A stretch of DNA of 64,000 nt from Enterococcus wangshanyuanii (GTDB lineage Bacteria > Bacillota > Bacilli > Lactobacillales > Enterococcaceae), in contig NZ_CP021874.1 in NCBI RefSeq assembly GCF_002197645.1, positions 868,001-932,000 of the forward strand. Direction: 5' to 3'. This document shows positions 36,243-45,023 of this stretch, in pieces; positions within the stretch are counted from its first letter, which is position 1; every line of letters starts with the position of its first letter. A program made the position numbers and the translations under genes. The notes beneath the pieces are model-generated. The model was not told where the DNA came from, did not search any database, and saw only the letters and a list, made by a program, of their open reading frames with translations.

Positions 36243-36746
36243 TTATCTTTTAGTATAGAAAATACGATCGAGAGCAATCGCTGTTAATAAAAATGTTTTA
36301 TGATCCTGCGTATCATCTACTTCAATATGGTATTCATCTCCGCCCAACGTCAATTTTCTTTTGTCAATATCACAAATAACTTTTTCTTCTAATTTAAACT
36401 GATGGCTTCCTGTCATACCATACCCTAAGCTTAGATCACCGATCACTGAATCGATCACAAATTTATAGCTGAAAATATTTAACGAACGAGCAATAGACAG
36501 AATCGATTCACCGTCGACTGAAATGTGATATTTCTTGAAATTGTATCTTAAGAATGAACCAATCATACTCAACGCATTGACATTTGTTTTACACATAGCC
36601 AATGTTTCTCCATTCAGATCTGTAATTTCAAAACTTTCTCGTCCTAAAAAACTCCCTTTTACTTTATATAACGGATTTCCTGATGCATCTAAAATTTCAT
36701 AACTAGGTTTTAAAGCAATCAGCTTTTGTTTCACAATATATTTCAT
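36243..36746 (-). CDS. LURP-one-related (YxjI-type) protein
   Basis: A 167-residue protein with the tubby-like beta-barrel pattern of the LURP-one family. It begins MKYIVKQKLIALKPSYEILD, then SGNPLYKVKGSFLG, FEITDLNGETLA and a late hydrophobic helix (FLLTAIALDRIFY), matching B. subtilis YxjI layout. Such folds can bind phospholipids or DNA; role unknown. ATG 36746 after GGGGATATC. It lies 33 bases after the lipoprotein gene, so probably one transcript. Confidence 0.85.
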   Translation of the reverse strand: MKYIVKQKLIALKPSYEILDASGNPLYKVKGSFLGRESFEITDLNGETLAMCKTNVNALSMIGSFLRYNFKKYHISVDGESILSIARSLNIFSYKFVIDSVIGDLSLGYGMTGSHQFKLEEKVICDIDKRKLTLGGDEYHIEVDDTQDHKTFLLTAIALDRIFYTKR

Positions 36747-36779
36747 ATGATATCCCCTTATTATTTTTCCTTCTTATTT

Positions 36780-37673
36780 TTACTGATTTTCTGTTATTTT
36801 CTTGATGGACATTTCCAACTCGTTCAGTAGAGCATACTCATCATCAAATGTACGAACAATTAATGGTGTTTCTTCATTCTTAAGTTTGTAAACTTCATAA
36901 TAGAGCATCTCTTCCCCTGATTCCAAACTATCTCTATTGATTGCTTTTGGATCGAGTAATTCATTATCCCATGGAATAAATGTTGGTTCTAACACTTCAT
37001 CATTTTGGCTAAATTGAAAATACGTTTTAAGTGGCGAGATCGCAGCATGCTGCTTCTTATTTTTGAAATTATAATAGACGATCATATTGGCTTCATTGAA
37101 TGAATCTAAAAAGTGATCAGTTCCAGTAAATTCGATCTTATACATTTGCGTCTCGATGATTTGCTTTGTTGTTACTTTCTTTTTAGAGTGTACTACTTTT
37201 TGAATTGTTTGTGCTTGGATATCAAGTAAATCTAGCCGCTCATTTTTGTAGCTAGTATATAGATAACCGATCGGCAGTCCATCTACTTTCAGTATTTCTC
37301 CATCTTTTGGCCATTGCTCTTTTTTAATATTAGATAAGTCTAAATAGATCGGTATTTTTTGATTGCGCATGAGAAATACAGGTATATACCAGACTCCATT
37401 TAGCGTTGTATCTTTCGAGTTCATTTGGTAAGGTTCACCTTGTGCTCTTACAACAAATGATATCTTTTGATTAAACAAATCAGACCTCTTGATCTGCTTA
37501 GGAAAACTCACCAAATTTGATAATTCTCCATAAAGTTGCTCCTGAACTGTAGATGAATTCTGCATAACTTTTGGCTTTTCGTCATATTGTGTGCGATTGA
37601 TAGTTGTTGTGCATGCAGTGATACTAAGTAGTTCCAATGAGAGAAAGAAAGTGAGCAACCACTTATTTTTCAC
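36780..37673 (-). CDS. Hypothetical lipoprotein divergent from blaI/M56
   Basis: A 297-residue predicted lipoprotein: signal peptide with lipobox ITAC (LLSITACTTT). The body is beta-rich and charged (KISFVVRAQGEPY, TLNGVWYIPVFLMRNQKIPIYLDLS, MYKIEFTGTDHFL) with no domain I recognise. The start is GTG 37673 after AAGGAGACAATTTT. It is divergent from the BlaI-type repressor gene, with a dyad between them, so it may be a target of that repressor and a partner of the M56 protease; that is inference. Confidence 0.78.
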   Translation of the reverse strand: MKNKWLLTFFLSLELLSITACTTTINRTQYDEKPKVMQNSSTVQEQLYGELSNLVSFPKQIKRSDLFNQKISFVVRAQGEPYQMNSKDTTLNGVWYIPVFLMRNQKIPIYLDLSNIKKEQWPKDGEILKVDGLPIGYLYTSYKNERLDLLDIQAQTIQKVVHSKKKVTTKQIIETQMYKIEFTGTDHFLDSFNEANMIVYYNFKNKKQHAAISPLKTYFQFSQNDEVLEPTFIPWDNELLDPKAINRDSLESGEEMLYYEVYKLKNEETPLIVRTFDDEYALLNELEMSIKKITENQ

Positions 37674-37746
37674 AAAATTGTCTCCTTTTTTATTTTTGAT
37701 ATAGATATGTCAATTCTAGAATTTTTATGAAAGTACTTTTTTAAAC

Positions 37747-37759
37747 CTACATCTTGTAG
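37747..37759. promoter_or_regulatory. Putative BlaI/MecI-type operator
   Basis: CTACA-TCT-TGTAG is a dyad with the TACA...TGTA arms of BlaI, MecI and CopY operators, though with a three-base centre instead of the usual two. It lies in the divergent region between the lipoprotein and the repressor gene, upstream of an extended -10 (TGGTATAAT, TATAAT at 37801-37806). Confidence 0.5.
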
Positions 37760-37866
37760 TTATAATATCATGCACTTTTCTAATTTGTCAATAGTCGTGG
37801 TATAATTGAGTTATTCGTCTTATTCAAAAATAAAGTAAGATAGACTAAATAAAAAGGAGCGCTTGT

Positions 37867-38241
37867 ATGGCACCAAAAATATCTGACTCAGAATTAGAGA
37901 TTCTACGAATTATCTGGGCTCACGATGGACAAATGATGTTTTCCGATATCGTTGAAGAGTTGCACAAAAAAGAATTTAAGTGGAAAAACAATACGATTCT
38001 GACTTTCTTAGCTCGTTTGACAGAAAAAAATGTTTTAGCTGTTCAAAAAAAAGGAAGACGAAATGAATATATCGCATTGCTAAGCGAAAAAGGATACTTG
38101 GAGCAAGAAACAAAAGAGTTTGTTGGAAAAGTTTATGAGGGAGAAGTAAAAGGGTTGATTGCGACACTGGTAGAAAATGAATTGATATCCGATCAGGAAA
38201 TTGAAGATTTAAAAGAATATTGGGAAAAGAATAAAGAATGA
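37867..38241 (+). CDS. BlaI/MecI/CopY-family repressor
   Basis: A 124-residue winged-helix repressor. It starts ISDSELEILRIIWAHDGQM and has the recognition part FKWKNNTILTFLARLTEKNVLAVQKKGRRNEYIAL, with a C-terminal dimerisation helix pair. The cleavage region of BlaI lies in this C-terminal part. It overlaps the M56 gene by four bases (ATGA), the standard arrangement for a protease-inactivated repressor. ATG 37867 after AAAAAGGAGCG. Confidence 0.93.
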   Translation: MAPKISDSELEILRIIWAHDGQMMFSDIVEELHKKEFKWKNNTILTFLARLTEKNVLAVQKKGRRNEYIALLSEKGYLEQETKEFVGKVYEGEVKGLIATLVENELISDQEIEDLKEYWEKNKE

Positions 38242-39362
38242 CTAGTCTAAAATTATTGATGTTACTCGTTTCCCTCAGTCTTTCTGGTACTATTTTATTT
38301 GGTATTTGGACACTTTTTAGACGAATTCTGTCAAGAAAAATTTCGCATCGCATGTACTATTATCTTTTATTGATCGTATTGCTGCGCTTGATTCTTCCTA
38401 TTTCTCCAGAACAAAGTTTGATTGGAAAATCCTTTTCAATCATTGAATCTTCCACTATTTATACGACTTTTTTTGGACCAAAGGATCGTAAAAATCCAGC
38501 TGTTATTGTTGGCGATAATGTTGTTATCGGTGACAACGTCGTTATGGGCAGCAAAGGTAAAAATATTGCCCCCTATATTCTATATATTTGGCTAGTGATT
38601 GGCTTTGGTTTCCTCATTCAAAAAATCACGAAATACCAAAGTTTTGTAAAATATATCAAAGCAGACTGGCACCCTGTCGATGATCCCTTGATGCTTGACA
38701 CACTTAGTACCCTATGTGAGGAAAAAGGAATTTATAGACCTGTAGAGCTTTATACCTCCGCACTCATTTCATCCCCACTTTTATTAGGGATCAAAAAAAG
38801 TTATATCATATTACCGCGTGTACAATTGACTGAGGTACAGCTCTATCATATTCTTGCACACGAACTTACCCATTCTAAGAATAAGGACTTATTTTATAAG
38901 TGGTTCATGCAATTGATCATCTGTATTCATTGGTTTAATCCGGCTATGTATTTCATAGCAAAGACTTTGAATCAAGAATGCGAATATGCCTGCGATGAAG
39001 GGACTACAGGTCACTATACAAAAGAACAGCAATTTTACTATGGTACAACGTTGATCGAAATGGCTAAGATGCCGAACAAATACAATGAAAAAGTAGCTTC
39101 GGTGACCTTATATGAGAATACATATGAAATCAAAAAGCGTCTAGACGTGCTGTTAGCTACTCAAAAGAATCCACATTTCAAACGACTGACCTCTGTGTTT
39201 TCTGCTATGATTCTTGTCTTTAGTGCAATCGTTTTAGGCGCTTATACGGTCCCCAAAAAAACGATAACTACAGATAAACCAATTGAATCATCATCAACTA
39301 ACGAATCTTCTGTAGATGTGGACTCGTCTAAAAGTAAACCTTTAGGACGTCCTTTTTCATAG
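38238..39362 (+). CDS. M56 family membrane metallopeptidase (BlaR1-like, no beta-lactam sensor domain)
   Basis: A 374-residue membrane protease with about four transmembrane segments (residues 5-25, 38-55, about 112-130, about 313-335). The zinc motif is HELTHSKNKD (HExxH), followed by a downstream ECEYACDE. Unlike BlaR1 or MecR1 (about 585 residues) it ends soon after the last membrane segment with a Ser-rich tail, so it lacks the penicillin-binding sensor. An extracellular loop holds VGDNVVIGDNVVMG, a short internal repeat. Probably cleaves the partner repressor on an unknown signal. Confidence 0.9.
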   Translation: MTSLKLLMLLVSLSLSGTILFGIWTLFRRILSRKISHRMYYYLLLIVLLRLILPISPEQSLIGKSFSIIESSTIYTTFFGPKDRKNPAVIVGDNVVIGDNVVMGSKGKNIAPYILYIWLVIGFGFLIQKITKYQSFVKYIKADWHPVDDPLMLDTLSTLCEEKGIYRPVELYTSALISSPLLLGIKKSYIILPRVQLTEVQLYHILAHELTHSKNKDLFYKWFMQLIICIHWFNPAMYFIAKTLNQECEYACDEGTTGHYTKEQQFYYGTTLIEMAKMPNKYNEKVASVTLYENTYEIKKRLDVLLATQKNPHFKRLTSVFSAMILVFSAIVLGAYTVPKKTITTDKPIESSSTNESSVDVDSSKSKPLGRPFS

Positions 39363-39365
39363 AAT

Positions 39366-39398
39366 AAAAAAGAAGGCCAATTGAATAGGCCTTCTTTT
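39366..39398 (+). terminator. Terminator after the M56 gene
   Basis: AAAAGAAGGCC and GGCCTTCTTTT form a perfect 11-pair stem around AATTGAATA. Confidence 0.88.
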
Positions 39399-39572
39399 GG
39401 TATATTGCTAAATTCTCTTCAATAATCGTTTGTTTCTATTCAGAAATCATTTTCTCTCTGGTTTATCTGATAAATTGAGACTGAGACGGAAAGGATTTAT
39501 GTCTCTGTCTGTTCACCTATGATTTGAATATCTGCATAAACTTCATTTTTAATGCCTCTCAACACAAAAGGA

Positions 39573-39977
39573 TCACTCCCCTAAATGCCTAAATCTTACT
39601 TTCGACTTTTGGTTTGTTCTCTCTTGATTCGTTCGCTTCATTAGAATTGATATCTCTCCGATTAGTTCAGTACAGATCATTTCAATAGAATAATTATCAC
39701 AGTCCATTTCCATCCTATTTACAATATCCTCTTCACTCATACCTAAAGAACCATGTTCTAGCTGCTTTAAGTAAAAGATGAATAATTGAAGCTTTGATTC
39801 TAAATGAAAACAATATAACGCAGATTGAATCGCATTCTTTTTTAAATCAGGTTTCAACAGTTTTTTCAACTCACCTCTTAAATTTAAATAATACTTCTCT
39901 AAAATTAAATACTTTTCAATATGATGTTTCTGTACAAATAAATCCAGCTCTTCTAAAATACCTTTATTATTGTTCAT
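39573..39977 (-). CDS. Hypothetical helical protein, 134 residues
   Basis: I do not recognise this protein. It looks almost all-helical and charged (LEELDLFVQKHHIEKYLILEKYY, LRGELKKLLKPDLKKNAIQSAL), with a Cys near the middle and a basic tail (NQERTNQKSKVRFRHLGE). ATG 39977 follows CGAGGAGAGCG, a good site. It lies 246 bases downstream of the HEPN gene on the same strand. In size and acidic/helical character it could be a partner, but nothing shows this. AT-rich like its neighbour. Confidence 0.6.
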   Translation of the reverse strand: MNNNKGILEELDLFVQKHHIEKYLILEKYYLNLRGELKKLLKPDLKKNAIQSALYCFHLESKLQLFIFYLKQLEHGSLGMSEEDIVNRMEMDCDNYSIEMICTELIGEISILMKRTNQERTNQKSKVRFRHLGE

Positions 39978-40223
39978 AAACGCTCTCCTCGATTATCTTT
40001 ATATGAGACTGCTTCGGTTAAACATTTAGTGTAAATTAATAAAAGATAGTCTCCAATTCTTTTATATTCTGACTCTCTATTTAATTGACGTAGTTTCTTT
40101 TATACATAAAAGAAAAAGAAGGAATTAACTTAAACGTTTAACTGTTCATAGTCCTTTCCTTCTTCTCATTTTTAGTCAAGATTCTTCCATTTTAGTTACT
40201 TCTAAAAAAGTTAAAATATTGAT

Positions 40224-42119
40224 TTAATCGTCTTTTATAATTAAGTCATACTCAAATGGATCTTCACCATATTCAACAACTTTTATATATCCTTGAGCAT
40301 TTTCTCCCACAGTACACTTTTCTCCACACTCAAGACAAATTGCAGTATTTCCTTCCCACTTTATTTCAGCTAGGTCGAAATATTTCTCCTCAGTAGTCAC
40401 ACTCTCATATGCCCAACAATACGGACATTCTTCCTCTATTAATAGTGGCTCTCCGCCATCCCTTGCTCTAATATAATTTTCAATATCGTTATTTATCATA
40501 TTCATAAGATTTGGTATTACCTGATCTGGTTCATCAATCAATTCATCAACATACTCCTCAAGATCACTTGCATCTAGCATATCCTCACTTTCAGGAATAT
40601 ATATACCTTGATGAGCATCAAATGAGTAATCTCCATTTTTGTATTTAACAACTATTTTTTTATTTTCGTCTCCAAAATCAAATGTAAGTTCAACATAACT
40701 ATTTGACCCTTTTGTATCATCAATACTTGCATCATTTAAATGAACCACAATTTTTTTACTCAAAATATAAGCATGTTTTGCTTCCAATAAGATTTGGCCC
40801 ATTTTATCAAATTGTACTGAGTTATTGACAATAATTTCAGCACCATTATCGTGTAAAGCTGAAAATAACTCATCAATTTTTATATTGATAATCTCTTCGA
40901 ACAGTCCTTGTATTTCTGATTCCTCTCTAACAATTACACCAGTTTCATTTTCAATTATTTCCTTTAAGATCAGTTCATTTTCATATTCACTTAGCTCAAC
41001 TACTCCATCTCTAAAAATTACGTCTTCATCTGTTAAATAGTTCAAATCATCAACTTTTGATTTTTCATGTAAAAGTTCGTCTTGTATGATAGGATCTACA
41101 AAAAGTTTTGAATTTTCAATATATTTAGAGAAGGTTTTTATCTCAAGAAATAGTTCGAAATCTTTTAATAATTTATTGAATAAGCCAACAACTTTTGAAT
41201 AAAAACTTAAATCGAGTAATTTAGTGTGTGCTATATGATTCCTATACTTAGTTGCTATTGCCCAATTATTTTGAAATATCCTATTCCCTCCTTCATTTCC
41301 TAACTCCTTAAAAAATTGATCTAAATGGGACATAGTATCAGTTTTTGTAAAAAGACCTGACTCAATCAAATGCTGTACTCTTTCCTCATTTGTAGAATTT
41401 TTGTCAAGGAGTAGCTGCATTATATCCAACAATTTTTCTTGAACAAAAACTACATTTGAAGTTTCAGGTGAAATAGCATATTTTTGAGGTTCAATAATTT
41501 GAATTAGTTGATCTGTCAATAAATTATATAATCGTTCATCCATAAAATTATATTCTACAATATCTTTAGCTAAAGCTCCTTTTTTTTTCTTCAGTGAATA
41601 GGGACCATCAAGACTTTCTGTCCAGTTAGGTCCTAGCTCAATAGTAAGAACTCTATCGATTACTTCTCTAAATTTATTTTCTAAATCATAAAGTAGTGAA
41701 AAAAGTTGTTCAGAAATAAGTTTTGCTTGAAAATCTTCATAAATTGAAATTCTGGAAAAAAATTTCATATTTCCCAGTTTCATCAACGATTTCATCAATT
41801 TAAACTTAAACTGTTCAAACTGAACGCTCTCTTGGCTTAATAAATTATTGAAGTCAAGAGCATCATCTGAAATTTCTAAAAAGACATCTAATGTTTTCTG
41901 AATAGTGCTGTCAATTGCAAAAACTTGTTGACTAATTTTTAATTGTCCAATTTTTTTTGGATTAGTATCATTCATCAAAAATATATCAGATTTCAACTCC
42001 CCATTATCCATGCATAGTGGAGTTATACTAAATCCTCCTTCACTTACTTCATCGTGGCAAGTATTGAAACTTAACACTTTACTTGTATTTAACGAATATT
42101 GAAATCGAACTTTTTTCAT
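40224..42119 (-). CDS. Large protein with RNxxxH HEPN motif and C-terminal zinc ribbon
   Basis: A 631-residue protein with no family I can name. Residues 145-170 (LENKFREVIDRVL...ELGPNW) resemble the first helix region of Swt1/ApeA-type HEPN domains. Residues 293-298 read RNHIAH, the RNxxxH motif of HEPN ribonucleases, in a predicted helix. Residues 370-560 are acidic with strand-rich parts. The C-terminus carries CPYC (565-568) and CLEC (595-598), a zinc ribbon. No signal peptide or membrane segment. ATG 42119 after AAGGAGGACTT. AT-rich relative to the flanking housekeeping genes. A role as an RNA-cleaving toxin or phage-defence effector is plausible but unproven. Confidence 0.7.
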   Translation of the reverse strand: MKKVRFQYSLNTSKVLSFNTCHDEVSEGGFSITPLCMDNGELKSDIFLMNDTNPKKIGQLKISQQVFAIDSTIQKTLDVFLEISDDALDFNNLLSQESVQFEQFKFKLMKSLMKLGNMKFFSRISIYEDFQAKLISEQLFSLLYDLENKFREVIDRVLTIELGPNWTESLDGPYSLKKKKGALAKDIVEYNFMDERLYNLLTDQLIQIIEPQKYAISPETSNVVFVQEKLLDIMQLLLDKNSTNEERVQHLIESGLFTKTDTMSHLDQFFKELGNEGGNRIFQNNWAIATKYRNHIAHTKLLDLSFYSKVVGLFNKLLKDFELFLEIKTFSKYIENSKLFVDPIIQDELLHEKSKVDDLNYLTDEDVIFRDGVVELSEYENELILKEIIENETGVIVREESEIQGLFEEIINIKIDELFSALHDNGAEIIVNNSVQFDKMGQILLEAKHAYILSKKIVVHLNDASIDDTKGSNSYVELTFDFGDENKKIVVKYKNGDYSFDAHQGIYIPESEDMLDASDLEEYVDELIDEPDQVIPNLMNMINNDIENYIRARDGGEPLLIEEECPYCWAYESVTTEEKYFDLAEIKWEGNTAICLECGEKCTVGENAQGYIKVVEYGEDPFEYDLIIKDD

Positions 42120-42591
42120 AAGTCCTCCTTAAAATTGTACTGCAAATTATAATTTTAATATTTTTGTTTTTAAATCTAGAAGCTTCCTTATTACTTTGTC
42201 TAAAATACTATTTTTGAATATTTACCACAATAGATTAGATCCTTTTAAAACAAAAGAAACTTCATCTCATAGCAAAATGAAACTTTTTCTTAGTAAAAGT
42301 TTCATTCACATACTTCGCTTATAAATTGCATATTATACATTATACCAAGTAAGAATCTAATTAGGAATAGTTTGAGATGAAATAAATATTACTGATGGAA
42401 GAAAGAAGAGATTTAATATCACAAAATTATTCAGAAAATCAGCATTAATGTTTGTGAAATAACAAAAAGTTCTGTAATTTTTGAAACGCTTATTAAGAAC
42501 CCTGCTTACTAAAAATAAAAAACTACTTATGAAAAGTCTTGGAGAAGAATATTTTAAAACAAGATATAATTGAACATACATTCAAATATAG
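42120..42591. other. AT-rich region without an intact gene
   Basis: No credible intact gene. A perfect hairpin AATGAAACTTTT / AAAAGTTTCATT (42276-42306) sits about 160 bases upstream of the HEPN start. Short plus-strand fragments near 42412 and 42530 break quickly at stops and look like decayed coding sequence. Confidence 0.5.
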
Positions 42592-42696
42592 AGAAAGAAA
42601 ACGCTCATTAAAAAAACTCTTAATTTATTTACAAACAAGAGCTTAATTGGTATCGATATTGGAAGTACTACTTTTAAATTAGTTAATCCTTTATAA
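42592..42696 (+). pseudogene. Fragment resembling an ASKHA/actin-like ATPase N-terminus
   Basis: The plus-strand frame without a start codon contains SLIGIDIGSTTFKLV, close to the phosphate-1 loop of ASKHA ATPases (PilM, FtsA, BadF-type), and stops nine codons' worth later. It has no ribosome-binding site. The match is one motif only, so the parent family is uncertain. Part of the decayed block that ends at 43053. Confidence 0.4.
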
Positions 42697-43053
42697 ATGA
42701 AATCTAGTTCCAAAATTTATATTGATTCACTTCCTGTTGCAAATTTACTTATAGGTTCTAAAATTCAAATCGTCCTGTTCGGTAAAGAATTGCGAGAAGT
42801 TAGCCTCTTGATACTCAGTGGTTCAAACGTTTCACAGATCAACCAAAATAAAAATAATTTATACTTTCTCTGACGATTTTAACACTATTGATGGAATAAC
42901 TGGTCTATACTCTTCAGATTCAAAAATATTTGTGAATCAAGTGATAATTTTTACGTTGTAAAAAGCTATATATCAGATGATTACACAAGACTAGTTCCAA
43001 AACGGAGAGTTTACAGCGCTAATTACAAAAAAGAATCCATTTATCTCTTTTAA
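42697..43053 (+). pseudogene. Frameshifted remnant of an unidentified protein
   Basis: Three successive plus-strand frames carry protein-like sequence. The first is ATG 42697 to the stop at 42871 (KIYIDSLPVANLLIGSK). A +1 frame across about 42866-42960 follows (YTFSDDFNTIDGITGLYSSD). A third frame runs to TAA 43051 (DNFYVVKSYISDDYTRLVPK). Together they would make about 115 residues. The breaks point to at least two frameshifts. I do not recognise the parent. Confidence 0.5.
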
Positions 43054-43060
43054 ACAAAAC

Positions 43061-43090
43061 AAAAAGAAAAAGCCCTTGATATCAAGGACT
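43061..43090 (-). terminator. Terminator after rplS
   Basis: Minus strand AGTCCTTGAT / ATCAAGGGCT, one G-T pair, followed by TTTTCTTTTT. Confidence 0.85.
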
Positions 43091-43128
43091 TTCGTACTTT
43101 GTACTTAGTTAGAAAATCTAAAAGATAA

Positions 43129-43476
43129 TTATCTTCTAATTTCTTTGATACGAGCTGCTTTTCCGTGTAATGCACGTAGGTAATAAAGTTTCGCACGACG
43201 AACTTTACCATAACGAACTACTTCGATTTGAGCAACACGTGGTGTGTGTAATGGGAATGTACGTTCCACACCAACACCGTTAGAGATTTTACGTACTGTA
43301 TAAGTTTCGCTGATACCTGTACCGCGACGGCCGATAACAACTCCTTCAAATAACTGGATACGTTCGCGTGTACCTTCGACAACTTTCGCGTGAACGCGAA
43401 CAGTGTCCCCAGGACGAAACGCAGGGATATCCGTACGTAATTGTTCTTGTGTTAATTCTTGAATTAATGGATTCAT
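43129..43476 (-). CDS. rplS: Ribosomal protein bL19
   Basis: A 115-residue ribosomal protein at the 30S-50S interface. [22 protein letters not shown], the [18 protein letters not shown] core and the C-terminal [13 protein letters not shown] segment are diagnostic. It normally follows trmD; here an acetyltransferase-like gene intervenes. ATG 43476 after GAGGAGAAAAAAG. Own promoter and short leader upstream. Confidence 0.97.
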   Translation of the reverse strand: MNPLIQELTQEQLRTDIPAFRPGDTVRVHAKVVEGTRERIQLFEGVVIGRRGTGISETYTVRKISNGVGVERTFPLHTPRVAQIEVVRYGKVRRAKLYYLRALHGKAARIKEIRR

Positions 43477-43591
43477 TCTTTTTTCTCCTCATTCCAAACA
43501 TTCTTATGGCACTGCCACAGCGGAATATCGTAATAGTTGAGCGCTTTACACTCACTGAGATAGTTTAACACAATATCTATGCTGCTGTAAA
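43477..43591 (-). promoter_or_regulatory. rplS promoter and possible leader
   Basis: Minus strand TTTACA (43586-43591), 17-base spacer, TTAAAC (43563-43568). The leader of about 80 bases has small hairpins such as GAG...CTC near 43544-43558 and GGCAGTGCC. L19 autoregulatory leaders exist in Firmicutes, but I cannot show this is one. Confidence 0.4.
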
Positions 43592-43614
43592 GGGATTTTT
43601 CTTGATAATCTTAC

Positions 43615-44262
43615 TTAATCTACGGGAAGCTCATTTAAAAAGTCTTGCAGTTGATTGATTAGTTTGCCTAAATGTAGACCATCGACTAAACGATGATTGA
43701 CTTGAACGGAGTATGGCAAAAGTAAGCGATCATCTCTCTTTTCAAATTTCCCCCATGTCACTTTAGGGATCGAATCATCCCGATCTAAGCTCAATTCATT
43801 GCCTAGATTTGTGAAAGAAAACCACGGCAAGCAAGAAAACTGGATCATCTCGTCTGACTGATACTTTGAATCAGGAAAGTAATTCTGCTGTTCTTCACTG
43901 ACTTTTTTTGCTTTATTGACAAAGGCGTGCAGCTCTTCTTCTAGATCAAGAGTCACAATATGAAATAATTCACTGTCAGGTTTTAAATCTGTAAAACTTG
44001 GAATTAAACGATCGATCAAAAAAACTTCTTCGCCTCGTATTTTATAACGAAAATTTTCAATTTGGTTCATTATAGTCGTTGTTGCATAAATCATGCTGTA
44101 GTAAAAAGATAGCTCGTTTTGTTTCACATACTCATAAAAATGAGTCACGTCCAATTGTGTCGTCACATCATACAAAGGTGAATCTGCAGCTCTTGAAAAA
44201 AAGTCAAAATGCTCTTTCCGTTGCCATGTTTTTTGATCGATGACTGTTGCTGTTACGCCCAT
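43615..44262 (-). CDS. CatA-like O-acetyltransferase
   Basis: A 215-residue protein of the chloramphenicol acetyltransferase fold. Its C-terminal active-site stretch VNHRLVDGLHLG aligns with HHAVCDGFHVG of CAT, keeping the catalytic His and the structural Asp-Gly. WFSFTNL and the N-terminal WQRKEHFDFF also match the fold. Chromosomal CatA-like genes in enterococci are generally not proven resistance genes, and the acceptor is unknown. ATG 44262 after AGGAGGTTACAG. It lies between trmD and rplS on the same strand. Confidence 0.85.
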   Translation of the reverse strand: MGVTATVIDQKTWQRKEHFDFFSRAADSPLYDVTTQLDVTHFYEYVKQNELSFYYSMIYATTTIMNQIENFRYKIRGEEVFLIDRLIPSFTDLKPDSELFHIVTLDLEEELHAFVNKAKKVSEEQQNYFPDSKYQSDEMIQFSCLPWFSFTNLGNELSLDRDDSIPKVTWGKFEKRDDRLLLPYSVQVNHRLVDGLHLGKLINQLQDFLNELPVD

Positions 44263-44282
44263 TTCTGTAACCTCCTGTAAAG

Positions 44283-45023
44283 CTACTCTATTTCATTACG
44301 AAGTTCTTGCAACCATTTTTCCTGTTGAGGTGTTAAGTCGACTTTCTCCAACATGTCGGGTCTGCGTGTCAGCGTTCGTCTTAAGGACTCTTTTTGCTGC
44401 CACTCGTCGATCAATTTATGATTACCATTTGTCAATACTTCCGGCACTTGCATCCCATTGAATTCAGCAGGACGAGTATATTGGGGATGTTCTAATAGTC
44501 CGGTTGAATGAGAGTCCGTTTGGGCTGATAATTTATTTCCTAAAACATCTGGCAATAGGCGAACCGTTGCATCGATCATCACCATCGCCCCTAACTCGCC
44601 CCCTGTCAACACATAATCACCTAAAGAAACTTCATCTGTCACTAAGGATCGAATCCGCTCGTCATAACCTTCATAATGACCGCAAATAAAGACAAGATGC
44701 TCTTCTTTAGAAAACTCTTCTGCCATTTTTTGATCGAACGGCTTTCCAGCAGGATCTAAAAGAATCACACGTTTTTTCGTTTCTGGTGACAGTTCTTCAA
44801 TGCTCTGTAAGTTATCATAGATAGGCTGAACTTTTAACAGCATTCCCGCTCCGCCGCCATAAGGATAGTCATCTACAGATTGATGTTTATTATCTGAATA
44901 ATCTCGAAAATTAGAGACGTTGATCTCAAGTAAGTTCTTCTCCACTGCTTTACCGATGATCGACTCACCCATCGGCCCTTCAAACATTCTTGGGAACAGT
45001 GTCAATACATCAATCTTCATCAT
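44283..45023 (-). CDS. trmD: tRNA (guanine-N1)-methyltransferase (TrmD)
   Basis: Makes m1G37 in tRNAs. The 246-residue SPOUT enzyme has [29 protein letters not shown], the knot segment [13 protein letters not shown] and [17 protein letters not shown]. It overlaps the end of rimM by 14 bases. Standard rimM-trmD order. Confidence 0.97.
   Translation of the reverse strand: MMKIDVLTLFPRMFEGPMGESIIGKAVEKNLLEINVSNFRDYSDNKHQSVDDYPYGGGAGMLLKVQPIYDNLQSIEELSPETKKRVILLDPAGKPFDQKMAEEFSKEEHLVFICGHYEGYDERIRSLVTDEVSLGDYVLTGGELGAMVMIDATVRLLPDVLGNKLSAQTDSHSTGLLEHPQYTRPAEFNGMQVPEVLTNGNHKLIDEWQQKESLRRTLTRRPDMLEKVDLTPQQEKWLQELRNEIE

Noticed and set aside
37867..39362. Beta-lactamase or mecA-type resistance regulation
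   Set aside because: The M56 protein lacks the penicillin-binding sensor domain and no beta-lactamase or mecA gene is near; the Pbp4/5-type gene is 16 kb away with no matching operator seen.
42357..42581. 74-residue minus-strand hydrophobic frame in the AT-rich gap
   Set aside because: No ribosome-binding site, and it is the complement of decayed plus-strand sequence; low-complexity Phe/Ser/Leu content expected from AT-rich DNA.
43615..44262. Acquired chloramphenicol resistance gene
   Set aside because: No mobile element or plasmid-like context, inserted in a housekeeping operon, and only the fold-level CAT motif is shared.
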